A stretch of 64,000 nt of DNA from Bifidobacterium asteroides (GCF_003202695.1 NZ_QGLL01000006.1:124001-188000), one strand, 5' to 3'. Counted from the first letter of the stretch, positions 16,321-25,895 are shown. Numbers and translations are program-made. Notes: generated by a model not told the origin, from the sequence alone.

Positions 16321-17133
16321 TCAGGCCAACCGCTGGGAGGGCCGGGTCTCCAAGGATCCCAGGTTGGCCTTGGGTTCCAGACTGGTGCTCCAGACTGGCG
16401 CGGGTGCTGAAGTGGGATAGGTGACGAACACCGTTCCCTGCTTCAGGGCTATGTGGGCCGGTCTGCCGGGCAGGAACTCGTTGCTGACGCCGTTCACCTG
16501 CTGGTTGGTCATGGTCATGTCGTCCGTCTGGTATTTGAGGCCCTGTTCGACTACGCCCAGAGCCTGGTCGTCGGCCGACAGGACGGAGACCATGGACCTG
16601 GGCGGGCATTCCCAGGCGGGAAAATCCAGACTTCCGGAGCCAAGGGCCGTGACCAGCATTCCCTGGCCCCAGAGTTCGGCCCGGCCTCCGCTGGCGGCAA
16701 TCAGATGGATCAGATTCAGGTTGGCCAGCGTATGATCCATGCGTCCGCCCAAGCCGCCATATATAAGGAATTGTCGGCAACCGCGCTGCCAGCCAACCTT
16801 GACTGCTGCCAGCAGGTCCGTATCGTCCTTTTCAGCAGGCAGGACGCGTCGAGGGATGTCGGTGCGCAGCCTTCGGCTGCCAGCGGGCAGGGAGTCGAAG
16901 TCCCCCACGACCAGGACGGGCTCGTCCCCGTGCTCCAGAGCCGGCTCAAGTCCACCGTCCGCCGCGATAACCAGGGCCTGTCCGCCGCGAGTCGTCTCTT
17001 TTCCAAAGTACTGGCCGGCGCCCCAAATCCGGCAGAGCGGCGCTTGACCCGCTTGGCTCGTACGGTCCGGCTGACCGACATCCTGCATAAGATTCTTCTT
17101 TCTGCGCTCGTCCTTTGGAGGCGCCTCCATCAT
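16321..17133 (-). CDS. thiN: Thiamine pyrophosphokinase family protein
   Basis: A 270-residue enzyme that transfers pyrophosphate from ATP to thiamine, giving TPP, the cofactor of phosphoketolase and transketolase in bifidobacteria. Motifs are ALVIAADGGL, VVGDFDSLPAGSRR, the LPAEKDDTDLLAA metal-binding segment and YGGLGGRMDHTLANL; the C-terminal domain ends with FVTYP. The start at 17133 overlaps the azlD stop by ATGA, with GGTCTGGG upstream, and was preferred to an in-frame start inside azlD. The N-terminal 45 residues before the domain are non-conserved and a later start is possible. Confidence 0.88.
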   Translation of the reverse strand: MMEAPPKDERRKKNLMQDVGQPDRTSQAGQAPLCRIWGAGQYFGKETTRGGQALVIAADGGLEPALEHGDEPVLVVGDFDSLPAGSRRLRTDIPRRVLPAEKDDTDLLAAVKVGWQRGCRQFLIYGGLGGRMDHTLANLNLIHLIAASGGRAELWGQGMLVTALGSGSLDFPAWECPPRSMVSVLSADDQALGVVEQGLKYQTDDMTMTNQQVNGVSNEFLPGRPAHIALKQGTVFVTYPTSAPAPVWSTSLEPKANLGSLETRPSQRLA

Positions 17134-17486
17134 CCCAGACCAGCCAGACTGACCAGGAAGGCCAGCCAACCCTGGACCAGGGCCATGTAGGTCAGGGTGC
17201 CGCAGGCAATGCTGACCATCATGTTCCGCCAGTGTAGGTGGACTAGGGTCGTGACCAGCAGAGCCAGTGCCTCATAGATCCCGTGGTCGCCTCCGACCAG
17301 GTTGGTGTGCCTGAGCGAATAGACCACCAGCAGACCCATGACAGCGGCTGGCAGCAGACGTCCCAGCCTGGTCACCAGTGCCGGCGGCCGACGCCCCTCC
17401 GGCCAGATTATGAAGGGCAGGAATCTGGTGGCCATGGTTCCCAGGACCACAATGCCTATGGTGATCAGTTGCTGTGCAGTGGTCAT
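17130..17486 (-). CDS. azlD: AzlD-like branched-chain amino acid exporter subunit
   Basis: A 118-residue, four-helix membrane protein of the AzlD/BrnE family. It begins with TAQQLITIGIVVLGTMATRFLP, contains the conserved RLGRLLPAAVMGLLVVYSL and ends in hydrophobic helices. With AzlC it forms a two-component exporter of branched-chain amino acids or methionine. It overlaps azlC upstream and thiN downstream by ATGA, indicating a tightly coupled operon. Confidence 0.88.
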   Translation of the reverse strand: MTTAQQLITIGIVVLGTMATRFLPFIIWPEGRRPPALVTRLGRLLPAAVMGLLVVYSLRHTNLVGGDHGIYEALALLVTTLVHLHWRNMMVSIACGTLTYMALVQGWLAFLVSLAGLG

Positions 17487-18220
17487 GAGGTCTCCTTGCG
17501 GCTGCGGAAGTCCAGCAGGATAAAGACGATCAGTATGACCGTCATGGATGGAATGATGAATCGATCGGGTCCGAAGACCAGCAGGCAGGCCAGCGAGGCC
17601 AGCAGACCAATCATGGCCGGCAGGCGGGCTTCAGCCTGCCGCCACTGCTCCAGAAAGAGGACTAGGAACATGGCGGTCAGCACGAAATCCAGCCCCCTGG
17701 TGTCGAAGTTCGCCAGGTTGCCCAGCACAGCGCCCAAAGTGGCGCCTCCAACCCAGTAGATCTGGTTGAGCAGGGTGACGAAGAACAGGTACCAGCCCTT
17801 GTCGGTTCCTGCCGGGTGAGGCTCAGCGGATTCCAGAGCGAAGGTCTCATCGCACATGCCGAAGATCAGGTAAGGCTTCTTACGGCCCGTTCCTCGAAAG
17901 ACCGGCAGCATGGCCAGGCCGTAGAAGAGGTGCCGCGCATTGACCATTAGGGTCAGCATCAGTGCGCCCCAGGGGTTGAAGGTGGACATGAGCAGATCCA
18001 CGGTCACGAACTCCATGGATCCGGCGTAGATCAAGGCGCTCATAGCCAGCGGATAGATCACCGGGAATCCGCGGCTGGTCATCAAAAAACCGTAGGAGAT
18101 CCCCAGCACCAGGAATCCGGCCATGATGGGCAGGGTCCGGGGAAAGGCCGCAGCCAGAGAGCCCAGAATGGTCCCGGAGGGCTTCGCATCTTCATCTGCG
18201 TCTTCCTGCGCTGGCTGCAT
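17483..18220 (-). CDS. azlC: AzlC family branched-chain amino acid exporter, large subunit
   Basis: A 245-residue membrane protein of the AzlC/BrnF/YgaZ family. The motifs AAFPRTLPIMAGFLVLGISYGFLM, shortened here as FPRTLPIMAGFLVLGISYGF, then MSALIYAGSMEFV and VNARHLFYGLAML with GMCDETFAL are characteristic. An open frame runs upstream, but the ATG at 18220 has a perfect AGGAGG 8 nt before it. It heads the azlC-azlD-thiN-arsC run and is divergent from msrAB, so 18221-18392 holds both promoters. Confidence 0.92.
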   Translation of the reverse strand: MQPAQEDADEDAKPSGTILGSLAAAFPRTLPIMAGFLVLGISYGFLMTSRGFPVIYPLAMSALIYAGSMEFVTVDLLMSTFNPWGALMLTLMVNARHLFYGLAMLPVFRGTGRKKPYLIFGMCDETFALESAEPHPAGTDKGWYLFFVTLLNQIYWVGGATLGAVLGNLANFDTRGLDFVLTAMFLVLFLEQWRQAEARLPAMIGLLASLACLLVFGPDRFIIPSMTVILIVFILLDFRSRKETS

Positions 18221-18392
18221 GATCTGCCTCCTGGCTTCGATTTGGAGATGGTCACATGATAATCGCCTCTTGCGGTGCAGGAGCAGGCTGGTCGACAATG
18301 TGAGAAGGCTGTTAAGACGCGACAGGGGCGGAATAGGTGCTCTTCGGCCCATGTTGAGCCCAGTGAAAGGCGCTGGTATGTGAGGAGGGATC

Positions 18393-19370
18393 ATGGACGA
18401 GAACAAGATTTCGACCAGCAACCCGGCCACAGTCGTCCTGGCGGGGGGATGCTTCTGGGGCATTGAGCGGTTCTTCCAGGAGGTGGACGGGATCATCGAC
18501 ACCCAGGTGGGATATGCCCAGTCCACAGTGCCCGACCCCAGCTATGAGCAGGTCTGCAGCGGTGTCACCGATGCCGTGGAGAGCGTGCGGCTGACCTACG
18601 ATCCTCAGATGGTCAGTCTGCGAACACTGACCCTGCTTCTGCTGGATCTGATTGACCCCTTCTCGGTGGATCGGCAGGGCAACGACCGAGGCAGGCAGTA
18701 TCGCAGCGGCCTCTATTGGGATCCCGAGCATCGCGAGCAGGAGGAGCCCGTCTTTCGTCGCGCCTTGGAGGAGCTGGAGCGCAGGACCGGCCGTCAACCC
18801 GCTGTGCAAGTGGAGGCTCTGATCAACTTCTATCCGGCTGAGCAGTCCCACCAGGACTATCTGCTCAAGCATCCCGACGGATATTGTCACATCCCTTTGG
18901 ATGCCATTGCCAACGCTGCCTCCCGCCAGCGCTACATCGAGCGCATCTGGTCCCTGGACCCTGAAAGCTACGAGGTGACTCAGCATTCGGCTACCGAACG
19001 GCCCTTCGCCAACGCCTACGACGGAGAGTTCCGCCCGGGCATCTATGTGGACGTTGTCAGCGGGCAGCCGCTCTTCTCCTCGGCCGACAAGTATGACTCG
19101 GGCTGTGGCTGGCCGGCTTTCACCAAGCCCATTGACCCTCAACTGCTGGTCAACCGCAAGGACTACAAGTTGCTGGGCCGGCCTCGGATCGAGGTACGGA
19201 CGGCACAGACCGGCATCCATCTGGGGCATGTCTTCGACGATGGCCCGGCTGACCGTGGCGGGCAGCGCTACTGCATGAACTCCGCCGCCCTACGTTTCGT
19301 GCCGCGGGACCGGATGGAGGCAGAGGGCTACGGAGACTACCTGCCCCTAGTGGACGCGGCAGCACGCTGA
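18393..19370 (+). CDS. msrAB: Bifunctional methionine sulfoxide reductase MsrA/MsrB
   Basis: A 325-residue fusion that repairs oxidised methionine, MsrA acting on the S and MsrB on the R sulfoxide. MsrA comes first: catalytic [11 protein letters not shown] near residue 20, then [10 protein letters not shown]-type segment ([13 protein letters not shown]) and [12 protein letters not shown]. MsrB follows from about residue 190, with [21 protein letters not shown] and [11 protein letters not shown] containing the catalytic cysteine. The usual MsrB zinc CxxC pairs are not evident. GAGGAGGG precedes the ATG. It stands alone. Confidence 0.95.
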   Translation: MDENKISTSNPATVVLAGGCFWGIERFFQEVDGIIDTQVGYAQSTVPDPSYEQVCSGVTDAVESVRLTYDPQMVSLRTLTLLLLDLIDPFSVDRQGNDRGRQYRSGLYWDPEHREQEEPVFRRALEELERRTGRQPAVQVEALINFYPAEQSHQDYLLKHPDGYCHIPLDAIANAASRQRYIERIWSLDPESYEVTQHSATERPFANAYDGEFRPGIYVDVVSGQPLFSSADKYDSGCGWPAFTKPIDPQLLVNRKDYKLLGRPRIEVRTAQTGIHLGHVFDDGPADRGGQRYCMNSAALRFVPRDRMEAEGYGDYLPLVDAAAR

Positions 19371-19510
19371 CAGTTCTGCTTTCGGCGGCATGCCGGAGTC
19401 TCCAGTCCATGGGAGTTCCGGTCTAGTCCACGCATAAGGTCCTCTTGTTTTTTTCTGCTGTCCATTTGGTCTATTGTGGGCTGATGGTGGACCAATAAGG
19501 AGCTAGGCCA

Positions 19511-21400
19511 ATGTGCGGGATTGCTGGGTTCGTTAACGACGCCTCTGCCGAGGAAAAGACGACCGTGCTTAAGCGGATGACGGACATCATCGCTCACCGT
19601 GGCCCTGATAACGAGGGTCATTTCGTCGACGGACGGGTGGCCTTGGGCTTTCGGCGCCTCAGCATTATCGATTTGCAGGGCGGAGACCAGCCCATCTTCA
19701 ACGAGGATTCCTCCATGGCCATCACCATGAACGGGGAGATCTACAACTACCGCGAACTGCGCCGCCAACTGATCGATCTGGGCCACAGTTTCTCCACCGA
19801 GTCGGACACCGAGGTCATTCTGCACGGCTACGAGCAGTGGAGTCACCAGGTGGTCAACCACCTACGTGGCATGTTCGCTTTCGTCATCTGGGACCGCGGC
19901 CGCGGCGAGCTCTTCGGAGCCCGGGATCACTTCGGCATCAAGCCCTTCTATTACGCCCAGATGGGCGGCACCTTTATGTATGCTTCGGAGATCAAGAGCC
20001 TCCTGCAGCATCCGGACTTCCGCAAGGAGCTCAACACCCAGGCCCTGCGTCCCTACATGACCTTCCAGTACTCGGCGCTCCCCGAAACCTTTTTCAAGGG
20101 AGTATTCAAACTTCCCGAGGGCCATTGGTTCACCTTCCGGGACGGGAAGATGGACATACACCAGTATTACGACCCGGCATTCGGAGAGAGCAAGCAGAAT
20201 CTGAGGGACTTGGTCGACTCAGTCGACCAGACTGTCCAGGATTCGATCAAGGCCCACCAGGTAGCCGATGTGGAGGTAGGCTCCTTTCTCTCTTCAGGGG
20301 TGGACTCCAGCTATGTCGCAGCCCTAGCACGCCCCCGTCATACCTACTCGATCGGCTTCGGCAAGGGGACCTACAACGAGTCCGACCAGGCAGGCGAGCT
20401 GGCATCCATACTCAAGCTCAACAACACCGCTGAGTCCTTGGACGGCGACCAGGCCTTCAGCTACTTCCCGCAGATCCAGTGGTACATGGACGAACCAGAC
20501 TCGAATCCTTCCTGCGTGCCGCTCTTCTTCCTTTCCGAGCTGGCCAGCCGAGACCTGCGCGTAGTCCTGAGCGGGGAGGGCGCCGACGAGCTCTTCGCTG
20601 GCTACATAGACTACGGTGTGCATACGCGCTCGCGCATCATCAAGGACGTCACCCGCCTTCTGGGCCGATTGCCCCGCAAGGCCCGGTACGCTATTGGACG
20701 CTGGGCCAAGGGCAAGCACTTCCACGGGGCCTGGCACCTGTATGCCAGCCTGGCTCCTGCCGAGGAGAACTTCATCGGTCAGGCAAAGGTCTTTGACGAG
20801 GACGAGGCCGGCAGACTGCTCAAGCCGGCTTATCGCAAGGCTCCACGGGTCTACGAGATCACAGGAAGGATATATTCCCGTCTCAAGGGGCGCAGCCTGT
20901 CCGAGATCAAGAAGAAGCAGTATCTGGATATGCATCAGTGGATGCCCGGGGATATCCTGCTCAAGGCCGACAAGATGACCATGGCCCACTCCTTGGAGCT
21001 GCGGGTTCCCCTCCTGGATCGCAAGCTGATGGATGTGGCTGAGAAGGTGCCTACCAAATACCTGATTACTGATCAGAACACCAAGTTCATCTTCCGCAAG
21101 GCTGCAGACCGCCATATTCCCAGGGAGTGGTCCTCCAGGGAGAAGCTGGGCTTCCCCGTGCCCATCCGGGACTGGCTGCATCAGAAGCGTTATTATAAGC
21201 TGATCCGTAGCTTGTTCGAGCAGGAGTGGGTGGGCGAGTTCTTTGACCAGGAGGCTCTGCTGCGCATGCTGGACGACAACTATGCCAAGCGCAACGACGC
21301 CCGCCGCAAGATCTGGACTGTCTACTCCTTCCTGACCTGGTATGACGTCTATTTCATACACGACGGGACCAAGCCAGATTTGCTGGATCTTCAAGCCTAG
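19511..21400 (+). CDS. asnB: Asparagine synthetase B, glutamine-hydrolysing
   Basis: A 629-residue amidotransferase that makes asparagine from aspartate, glutamine and ATP. It starts MCGIAGF with Cys2 as the glutaminase nucleophile; RGPDNEG and NGEIYNYRELR belong to the N-terminal domain. The synthetase domain has the ATP P-loop SFLSSGVDSSY, the YSIGFGKGTYNESD segment and LSGEGADELFAGY. AATAAGGAGCT precedes the start. It is closest to the AsnB group that also includes sugar-antibiotic amidotransferases, but no such cluster is near. Monocistronic. Confidence 0.95.
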   Translation: MCGIAGFVNDASAEEKTTVLKRMTDIIAHRGPDNEGHFVDGRVALGFRRLSIIDLQGGDQPIFNEDSSMAITMNGEIYNYRELRRQLIDLGHSFSTESDTEVILHGYEQWSHQVVNHLRGMFAFVIWDRGRGELFGARDHFGIKPFYYAQMGGTFMYASEIKSLLQHPDFRKELNTQALRPYMTFQYSALPETFFKGVFKLPEGHWFTFRDGKMDIHQYYDPAFGESKQNLRDLVDSVDQTVQDSIKAHQVADVEVGSFLSSGVDSSYVAALARPRHTYSIGFGKGTYNESDQAGELASILKLNNTAESLDGDQAFSYFPQIQWYMDEPDSNPSCVPLFFLSELASRDLRVVLSGEGADELFAGYIDYGVHTRSRIIKDVTRLLGRLPRKARYAIGRWAKGKHFHGAWHLYASLAPAEENFIGQAKVFDEDEAGRLLKPAYRKAPRVYEITGRIYSRLKGRSLSEIKKKQYLDMHQWMPGDILLKADKMTMAHSLELRVPLLDRKLMDVAEKVPTKYLITDQNTKFIFRKAADRHIPREWSSREKLGFPVPIRDWLHQKRYYKLIRSLFEQEWVGEFFDQEALLRMLDDNYAKRNDARRKIWTVYSFLTWYDVYFIHDGTKPDLLDLQA

Positions 21401-21419
21401 CGGTCTGTCTTGAGGGCTG

Positions 21420-21638
21420 TGCTATACTGCTACACGGCTTGAGAAATCAAGAAAGCGGATGATCCCACCTGGGAGCCTTCCATGGCTTCGGGTTCGACCT
21501 GCGTCGATGACGGCTGGCCGTCATCATTAAGATGCAGACATTGGCGGTTTCAGCGCCATACGGCTGTGACGGTCATATTCGAAACCCATGGGTCCTTCGC
21601 CTGGCAGTGGATGTTGTGGTATTTGAGAAGGAGTCATC
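21420..21638 (+). promoter_or_regulatory. Extended -10 promoter and long leader of the infC operon
   Basis: TGCTATACT at 21420-21428 is a perfect extended -10 element (TGnTATACT), so transcription should begin near 21435. That leaves about 200 nt of leader before infC, unusually long for this gene-dense window. The leader contains a perfect 8-bp hairpin with a CTGG loop (21506-21513 with 21518-21525) and a smaller GGCG/CGCC hairpin at 21543-21556. This resembles the autoregulatory leaders of infC-rpmI-rplT operons bound by L20, but I cannot match it to a known family. Confidence 0.55.
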
Positions 21639-22349
21639 ATTAGCGACGAACCAAGGATTAACGACGATATACGAGTGTCTCAGGTACGCCTGATCGGGCC
21701 CAACGGCGAGCAGGTGGGAATCATTGCGACCTCCGTCGCCCTCAACCTGGCCAAGGAGGCCAATCTTGACTTGGTCGAGGTTGCGCCCAAGGCCAAGCCT
21801 CCGGTCGCCAAGCTTATTGATTACGGCAAGTTCAAATACAACGAGAAGATCAAGGCTCGTGAGGCGCGCCGCAATCAGAGCATGTCGGAGATCAAGGAGA
21901 TCCGTTTCAGACTGAAGATCGACGACCATGACTTCGAGGTCAAGGAGGGGCATGTGCGCCGCTTCCTGTCTGCAGGAGACAAGGTCAAGGTCACTATCAT
22001 GCTGCGTGGGCGCGAGCAGTCCCGGCCCATCGGCGGCGTGGAGCTCCTGCGCAAGCTGGCTGACGATGTCGCGGATCTAGGCTCCATTGAATTCGCCCCC
22101 AAGCAGGAGGGGCGTAACATCATCATGACACTGTCGCCCAAGGGCAAAAAGGTCCACACCCAGTCCGAGCAGCGTCGGCGTGGCGGCCAGGCCCGTGCTG
22201 AGCGCAAAGCCCGTCAGGCGGCTCATCTGGCTGCCAAGGCTGACGAAAAGGAGACTGCGCGCACTGTCCAAGAACACGCGGGATCCAGCAATACTTCTCC
22301 CAAGCAGATGAAATCCAAGGAGGGCAGCAATGCCGAAGATGAAAAGTAA
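21639..22349 (+). CDS. infC: Translation initiation factor IF-3
   Basis: A factor that binds the 30S subunit and enforces correct start-codon choice. Conserved blocks are [50 protein letters not shown] and the C-terminal [16 protein letters not shown]. The annotated start is the AUU at 21639: AAGGAG lies 5 nt upstream, and the encoded N-terminus [12 protein letters not shown] is the conserved IF-3 beginning. The first GTG in frame (21675) would delete that block. An ATC directly before the ATT is an alternative. A charged Lys/Glu-rich tail typical of actinobacteria follows. Length 236 residues; its end overlaps rpmI by 20 nt. Confidence 0.93.
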   Translation: MSDEPRINDDIRVSQVRLIGPNGEQVGIIATSVALNLAKEANLDLVEVAPKAKPPVAKLIDYGKFKYNEKIKAREARRNQSMSEIKEIRFRLKIDDHDFEVKEGHVRRFLSAGDKVKVTIMLRGREQSRPIGGVELLRKLADDVADLGSIEFAPKQEGRNIIMTLSPKGKKVHTQSEQRRRGGQARAERKARQAAHLAAKADEKETARTVQEHAGSSNTSPKQMKSKEGSNAEDEK

Positions 22350-22524
22350 CTCCGCCGCATCCAAGCGCGTCCGGACCACGGGTTCGGGCAAGCTCATGCA
22401 CGCCGGGACCGGTATGCGCCACAATCTGGAGCACAAGTCGGCCAAGAAGCGTCGTCACCTGTCCACTGACGAGGTGCTCGCTCCGACCCAGTCCAAGAAC
22501 ATGAAGAGGATGCTGGCCCGCTGA
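22330..22524 (+). CDS. rpmI: 50S ribosomal protein L35
   Basis: A 64-residue basic ribosomal protein beginning [15 protein letters not shown], with the conserved [15 protein letters not shown] in the middle. It is the second gene of the infC-rpmI-rplT operon and starts 20 nt inside infC, so its translation is probably coupled. Length is normal for L35. Confidence 0.96.
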   Translation: MPKMKSNSAASKRVRTTGSGKLMHAGTGMRHNLEHKSAKKRRHLSTDEVLAPTQSKNMKRMLAR

Positions 22525-22572
22525 GCGGGCGCTGTCGCGTCGAGTGAGATTTTAGAAAGCTGAGGAATATCT

Positions 22573-22956
22573 ATGGCACGAGTCAAGCGGGCTGTCAACG
22601 CGCATAAGAAGCGTCGGGTCGTCCTGGAGCGGGCATCAGGCTACCGTGGCCAGCGCTCCCGTCTCTACCGCAAGGCTAAGGAGCAGCTGCTTCATTCATA
22701 TACATACAACTTCCGGGACCGCAAGGCCCGCAAGGGCGACTTCCGCAAGCTGTGGATCCAGCGCATCAACGCCGGATGCCGCGCCCAGGGAATCACCTAC
22801 AACCGCTTCATCCAGGGGCTGCGCCTGGCCGGGATCGAGCTGGACCGCCGCGCCCTGGCTGACCTGGCCGTCAACGACATCGACACCTTCAACGCCATCG
22901 TGGCCGAGGCCAAGAAGGCCCTGCCTGCCGATGTGAACGCTCCGGTCGCTGCCTGA
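22573..22956 (+). CDS. rplT: 50S ribosomal protein L20
   Basis: A 127-residue 23S-rRNA-binding protein needed early in 50S assembly. It begins [15 protein letters not shown] and has the family blocks [29 protein letters not shown] and [25 protein letters not shown] sequence lies upstream. In other bacteria L20 represses this operon by binding the leader mRNA; the long leader here is a candidate target. A hairpin follows the stop codon. Confidence 0.97.
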   Translation: MARVKRAVNAHKKRRVVLERASGYRGQRSRLYRKAKEQLLHSYTYNFRDRKARKGDFRKLWIQRINAGCRAQGITYNRFIQGLRLAGIELDRRALADLAVNDIDTFNAIVAEAKKALPADVNAPVAA

Positions 22957-22982
22957 GTCAGCGAAGCCAGGCAGCGCATTGT

Positions 22983-23009
22983 AAGAACCTCGCCTTTAGC
23001 GAGGTTCTT
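22983..23009 (+). terminator. Terminator of the infC-rpmI-rplT operon
   Basis: An 11-bp perfect stem (AAGAACCTCGC, 22983-22993, with 22999-23009) with a 5-nt loop, the right arm ending TTCTTT. It is a good intrinsic terminator 26 nt after rplT. Confidence 0.8.
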
Positions 23010-23074
23010 TGCATAGTTGACCATTGCTCAGGGGGACGGTAAGTTGATTGACGACAATGATGCCGGGAGCTGCT

Positions 23075-24838
23075 ATGAACGATGATCAAAGCATAGATGC
23101 ATCAGCTGCATCGGCAGAATCGGCAGGTCAGGCCAACCCATCACAAAGCGGTGGCACCTCTAAGCTGACCAAAATCAATCAGTCGCGCCCCATTCTTCGG
23201 TCCAGGATTTTTCTCTATGTCACGGAGTTCTTCTCGGGAATGGCCGTCATGGCCGCCGAGCTGGGTGCCTCTCGTCTGTTGGCTCCATACTTCTCGTCCT
23301 CCCAGATCGTTTGGACCATCATCATCGGGACCATCATGATCGCCCTGGCCTTGGGCGCCGTCGTCGGTGGGCGCTGGGCCGACAGGAACCCCGACCCTGA
23401 CAGGCTCTACCTGTGCATTATGGCCGCTGCCGTCTGGATAGCCCTGATCCCCCTGGTAGGCAAGTATCTGATTATTCTGATCTCGGGGCTGCTGATCGTG
23501 GCCGTCTCTGCAAATTTCCTGGTCCTGGCGGCATTCATCTCCTGCCTGATCATCTTTGTTCCGCCCCTCTTCCTCCTGGGCACCATCACCCCCGGCCTGG
23601 TCAAGAGCGCCACTGTCTCCTTGGACGACAATGCTTCGGTGGTCGGTCGGCTCAGCGCCTGCAACACCGTAGGCTCCATCCTGGGCACCTTCCTACCTAC
23701 TTTCGTGACCATTCCAGCCGTGGGGACCTTCGTCACCTTTCTGATCTTCTCCGGAATACTTCTTCTGGTGGCCTTGGTCTACTTTCTTTTCTCCCATGTG
23801 CACCGCTTGATCTGCTTCATGGCCACGGCGGCCTTTGTGGTCTCGGCCGTCCTGTCGCCGATGACGGGGTTCGCCTTCTGGCAGAAGGGTCTGGCCTATG
23901 AAGGCGAGTCCATTTACAACTATCTGCAGGTCAAAACCCTGGCGGACAGAACCATCCTTTCCACCAACGTCCTTTTTGGCGTCCAGTCAGTGACCATGAA
24001 GCATCCCGGGATGACCGGCATGTACTACGACACGGCTCTGGCGGCACCGCTCATGGCTGAACAGGCCCGCTCTGCCCTGATCCTGGGGATGGGGACCGGA
24101 ACCTACGCTCGGCAGCTGAAGCGGTACTATCCTCGGATGGCCATCCAAGGGGTGGAAATCGACCGGACCATCAGCGACCTGGCCCTCACATATTTCGATC
24201 AGCCTGCTGACATTCCGGTTTCCACCTATGATGGTCGGGCCTGGCTGGCAGCCAATAGCCAGCGCTACGATCTGATCATGGTCGATGCCTATCAGGACAT
24301 CACCATTCCCTTTCAGATGAGCTCAACTGAGTTCTTCGACCTGGTCAGGGATCACCTGAATCCTGGCGGGGTCATGGTGGTCAACATGAACATGATCGAC
24401 GACGGTCAGGGGTCCATCAATGCAGCCCTGACGAGTACCATCACCAGGGTCTTCGGAGCCAATGCAATCCTGACGGCCGACGTGCCTCAGACCACCAATC
24501 GCGAGCTTTTTGCACGTCACCCGACTTCAGGGAAGTCTTCGGTCTCAGGAGGAGGGGACAAGAAGGAGCCTATGAGGGATTATCCGGGTTCTGACCTTCT
24601 GGCGGAGGCTGCCGCCAGGGTCAGCCCTGATCCGGATTTGTCGGACATGATGGAGAAGGTTAGCTCGCGTCTGAGCGCGGTTCAAGATTCTAAGGGGAGA
24701 ATATTGACCGATGACAATGCGCCTGTGGAGCTGCTGGGCATGCACGCAATTGACGGAATCATCACCAGGGAGGCCGGCCCATATCGACGCATTCTTCAGC
24801 AAAAAGGAATCCAGGGGCTGATCAAGGAGATCTCTTAA
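23075..24838 (+). CDS. Membrane-anchored spermidine-synthase-like protein
   Basis: A 587-residue fusion of an N-terminal membrane domain (about residues 50-290, with seven or more hydrophobic helices) and a C-terminal Rossmann domain of the polyamine aminopropyltransferase fold. The membrane part has EFFSGMAVMAAELGASRLL and an internal GRLSACNTVGSILGTFLP. The cytosolic part has the SAM-type GMGTGTYARQL, GVEIDR, YDGRAWL and MVDAYQD motifs. Similar fused proteins are widespread in actinobacteria, and their reaction is not settled. The ATG at 23075 is chosen for its GGGAG; ATG at 23057 and TTG at 23048 are alternatives. Confidence 0.8.
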   Translation: MNDDQSIDASAASAESAGQANPSQSGGTSKLTKINQSRPILRSRIFLYVTEFFSGMAVMAAELGASRLLAPYFSSSQIVWTIIIGTIMIALALGAVVGGRWADRNPDPDRLYLCIMAAAVWIALIPLVGKYLIILISGLLIVAVSANFLVLAAFISCLIIFVPPLFLLGTITPGLVKSATVSLDDNASVVGRLSACNTVGSILGTFLPTFVTIPAVGTFVTFLIFSGILLLVALVYFLFSHVHRLICFMATAAFVVSAVLSPMTGFAFWQKGLAYEGESIYNYLQVKTLADRTILSTNVLFGVQSVTMKHPGMTGMYYDTALAAPLMAEQARSALILGMGTGTYARQLKRYYPRMAIQGVEIDRTISDLALTYFDQPADIPVSTYDGRAWLAANSQRYDLIMVDAYQDITIPFQMSSTEFFDLVRDHLNPGGVMVVNMNMIDDGQGSINAALTSTITRVFGANAILTADVPQTTNRELFARHPTSGKSSVSGGGDKKEPMRDYPGSDLLAEAAARVSPDPDLSDMMEKVSSRLSAVQDSKGRILTDDNAPVELLGMHAIDGIITREAGPYRRILQQKGIQGLIKEIS

Positions 24839-24944
24839 GCGATCCGTCTTTATGCCAAGCGCGTTGGAGGCAGGGAAGAGGGGCAGAGCGTTAGAATGTG
24901 GCCTGAGACCAGCACTGATGAACAGAACCGGAGGTTGAGCGGGA

Positions 24945-25895
24945 GTGGACGGCAAAGGCCTTTCGTCATCGTCCGATCAGCAGGATGGACTGACTGAACT
25001 GCTGGATCAGTTCCTGGCCTATACCGGCCTGGAGCGGGGTCTCGCCCCTGCCACGGTCAAGGCCTATCGTTCCGATCTGAGCATGTACGTCAGCTGGCTG
25101 TCCGGTCGTGGCATCACCTGTCTTGAGCAGATCCAAACCGCCGATGTGGAGGGTTTTCTGGCCCATCTGGCTGGTGAGAGTCCAGCCAGTCGCTCACGAA
25201 GGATGGCTGCGGTCCATGAGTGGCATCGGTTCGCTCTCAAGCAGGGGGTGACCGACCAGGATGTCTCCCGTACCGTCAAGGCTCCCAAGGGCACCTCGGC
25301 CCTGCCGGATGTGCTGGACGTGGAACAGGTGGCCCGGTTGCTGGATGTGGCCGCCATGGGCGGGTCCAAGGATCCTGTGGTCCTGCGAGACAAAGCCCTG
25401 CTGGAGTTCATGTACGCCACCGGTTGCCGGGTCTCGGAGGCCGTGGGCGCCGATCTGGAAGACGTGGACCTGCACGAGCGGGTGGTCCGTCTGACCGGCA
25501 AAGGCGACAAGCAGCGTCTGGTGCCTATAGGCTCCTACGCCTGCCAGGCCATGGAGGCCTACTTGAATATGGGGCGGCCCAGCCTCTGCGATCGAGCCGC
25601 CAAGGGTAGGGAGCTGCGGGCCGTTTTCCTGAACAAACGAGGCAAGCGGCTGACCAGACAAACCGTCTGGCAGGTGGTCAGGGATGCCGGCCGCCGGGCA
25701 GGTCTGAATAGACCCCTGCATCCTCATACCTTGCGGCACTCGTTTGCCACTCATCTGCTGGAGGGAGGAGCCGATGTGCGCTCTGTCCAGGAGCTGTTGG
25801 GCCATGCCTCGGTGACCACGACGCAGATATACACACACGTCAGCCCTCAGGCCTTGATCGAGACCTACCAGACGGCCCATCCCCGTGCCCGTTGA
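24945..25895 (+). CDS. xerD: Tyrosine recombinase XerD
   Basis: A 316-residue site-specific recombinase that resolves chromosome dimers at dif together with XerC and FtsK. The SAM-like N-terminal domain is followed by the catalytic set: Arg in GCRVSEAVG, Lys in GKGDKQRLVP, His/Arg in HTLRHSFATHLLEGG, His in LGHASVTTTQ and the nucleophile Tyr in QIYTHV. The GTG start has GGAGG upstream. Its position directly before parA-scpA-scpB is the classical actinobacterial xerD context, which separates it from the XerC-like gene at 33.3 kb. Confidence 0.93.
   Translation: MDGKGLSSSSDQQDGLTELLDQFLAYTGLERGLAPATVKAYRSDLSMYVSWLSGRGITCLEQIQTADVEGFLAHLAGESPASRSRRMAAVHEWHRFALKQGVTDQDVSRTVKAPKGTSALPDVLDVEQVARLLDVAAMGGSKDPVVLRDKALLEFMYATGCRVSEAVGADLEDVDLHERVVRLTGKGDKQRLVPIGSYACQAMEAYLNMGRPSLCDRAAKGRELRAVFLNKRGKRLTRQTVWQVVRDAGRRAGLNRPLHPHTLRHSFATHLLEGGADVRSVQELLGHASVTTTQIYTHVSPQALIETYQTAHPRAR

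Noticed and set aside
21491-21499. GGTTCGACC in the infC leader resembles a tRNA T-loop
   Set aside because: No acceptor stem, D-arm or anticodon arm can be drawn around it, so it is not a tRNA gene.
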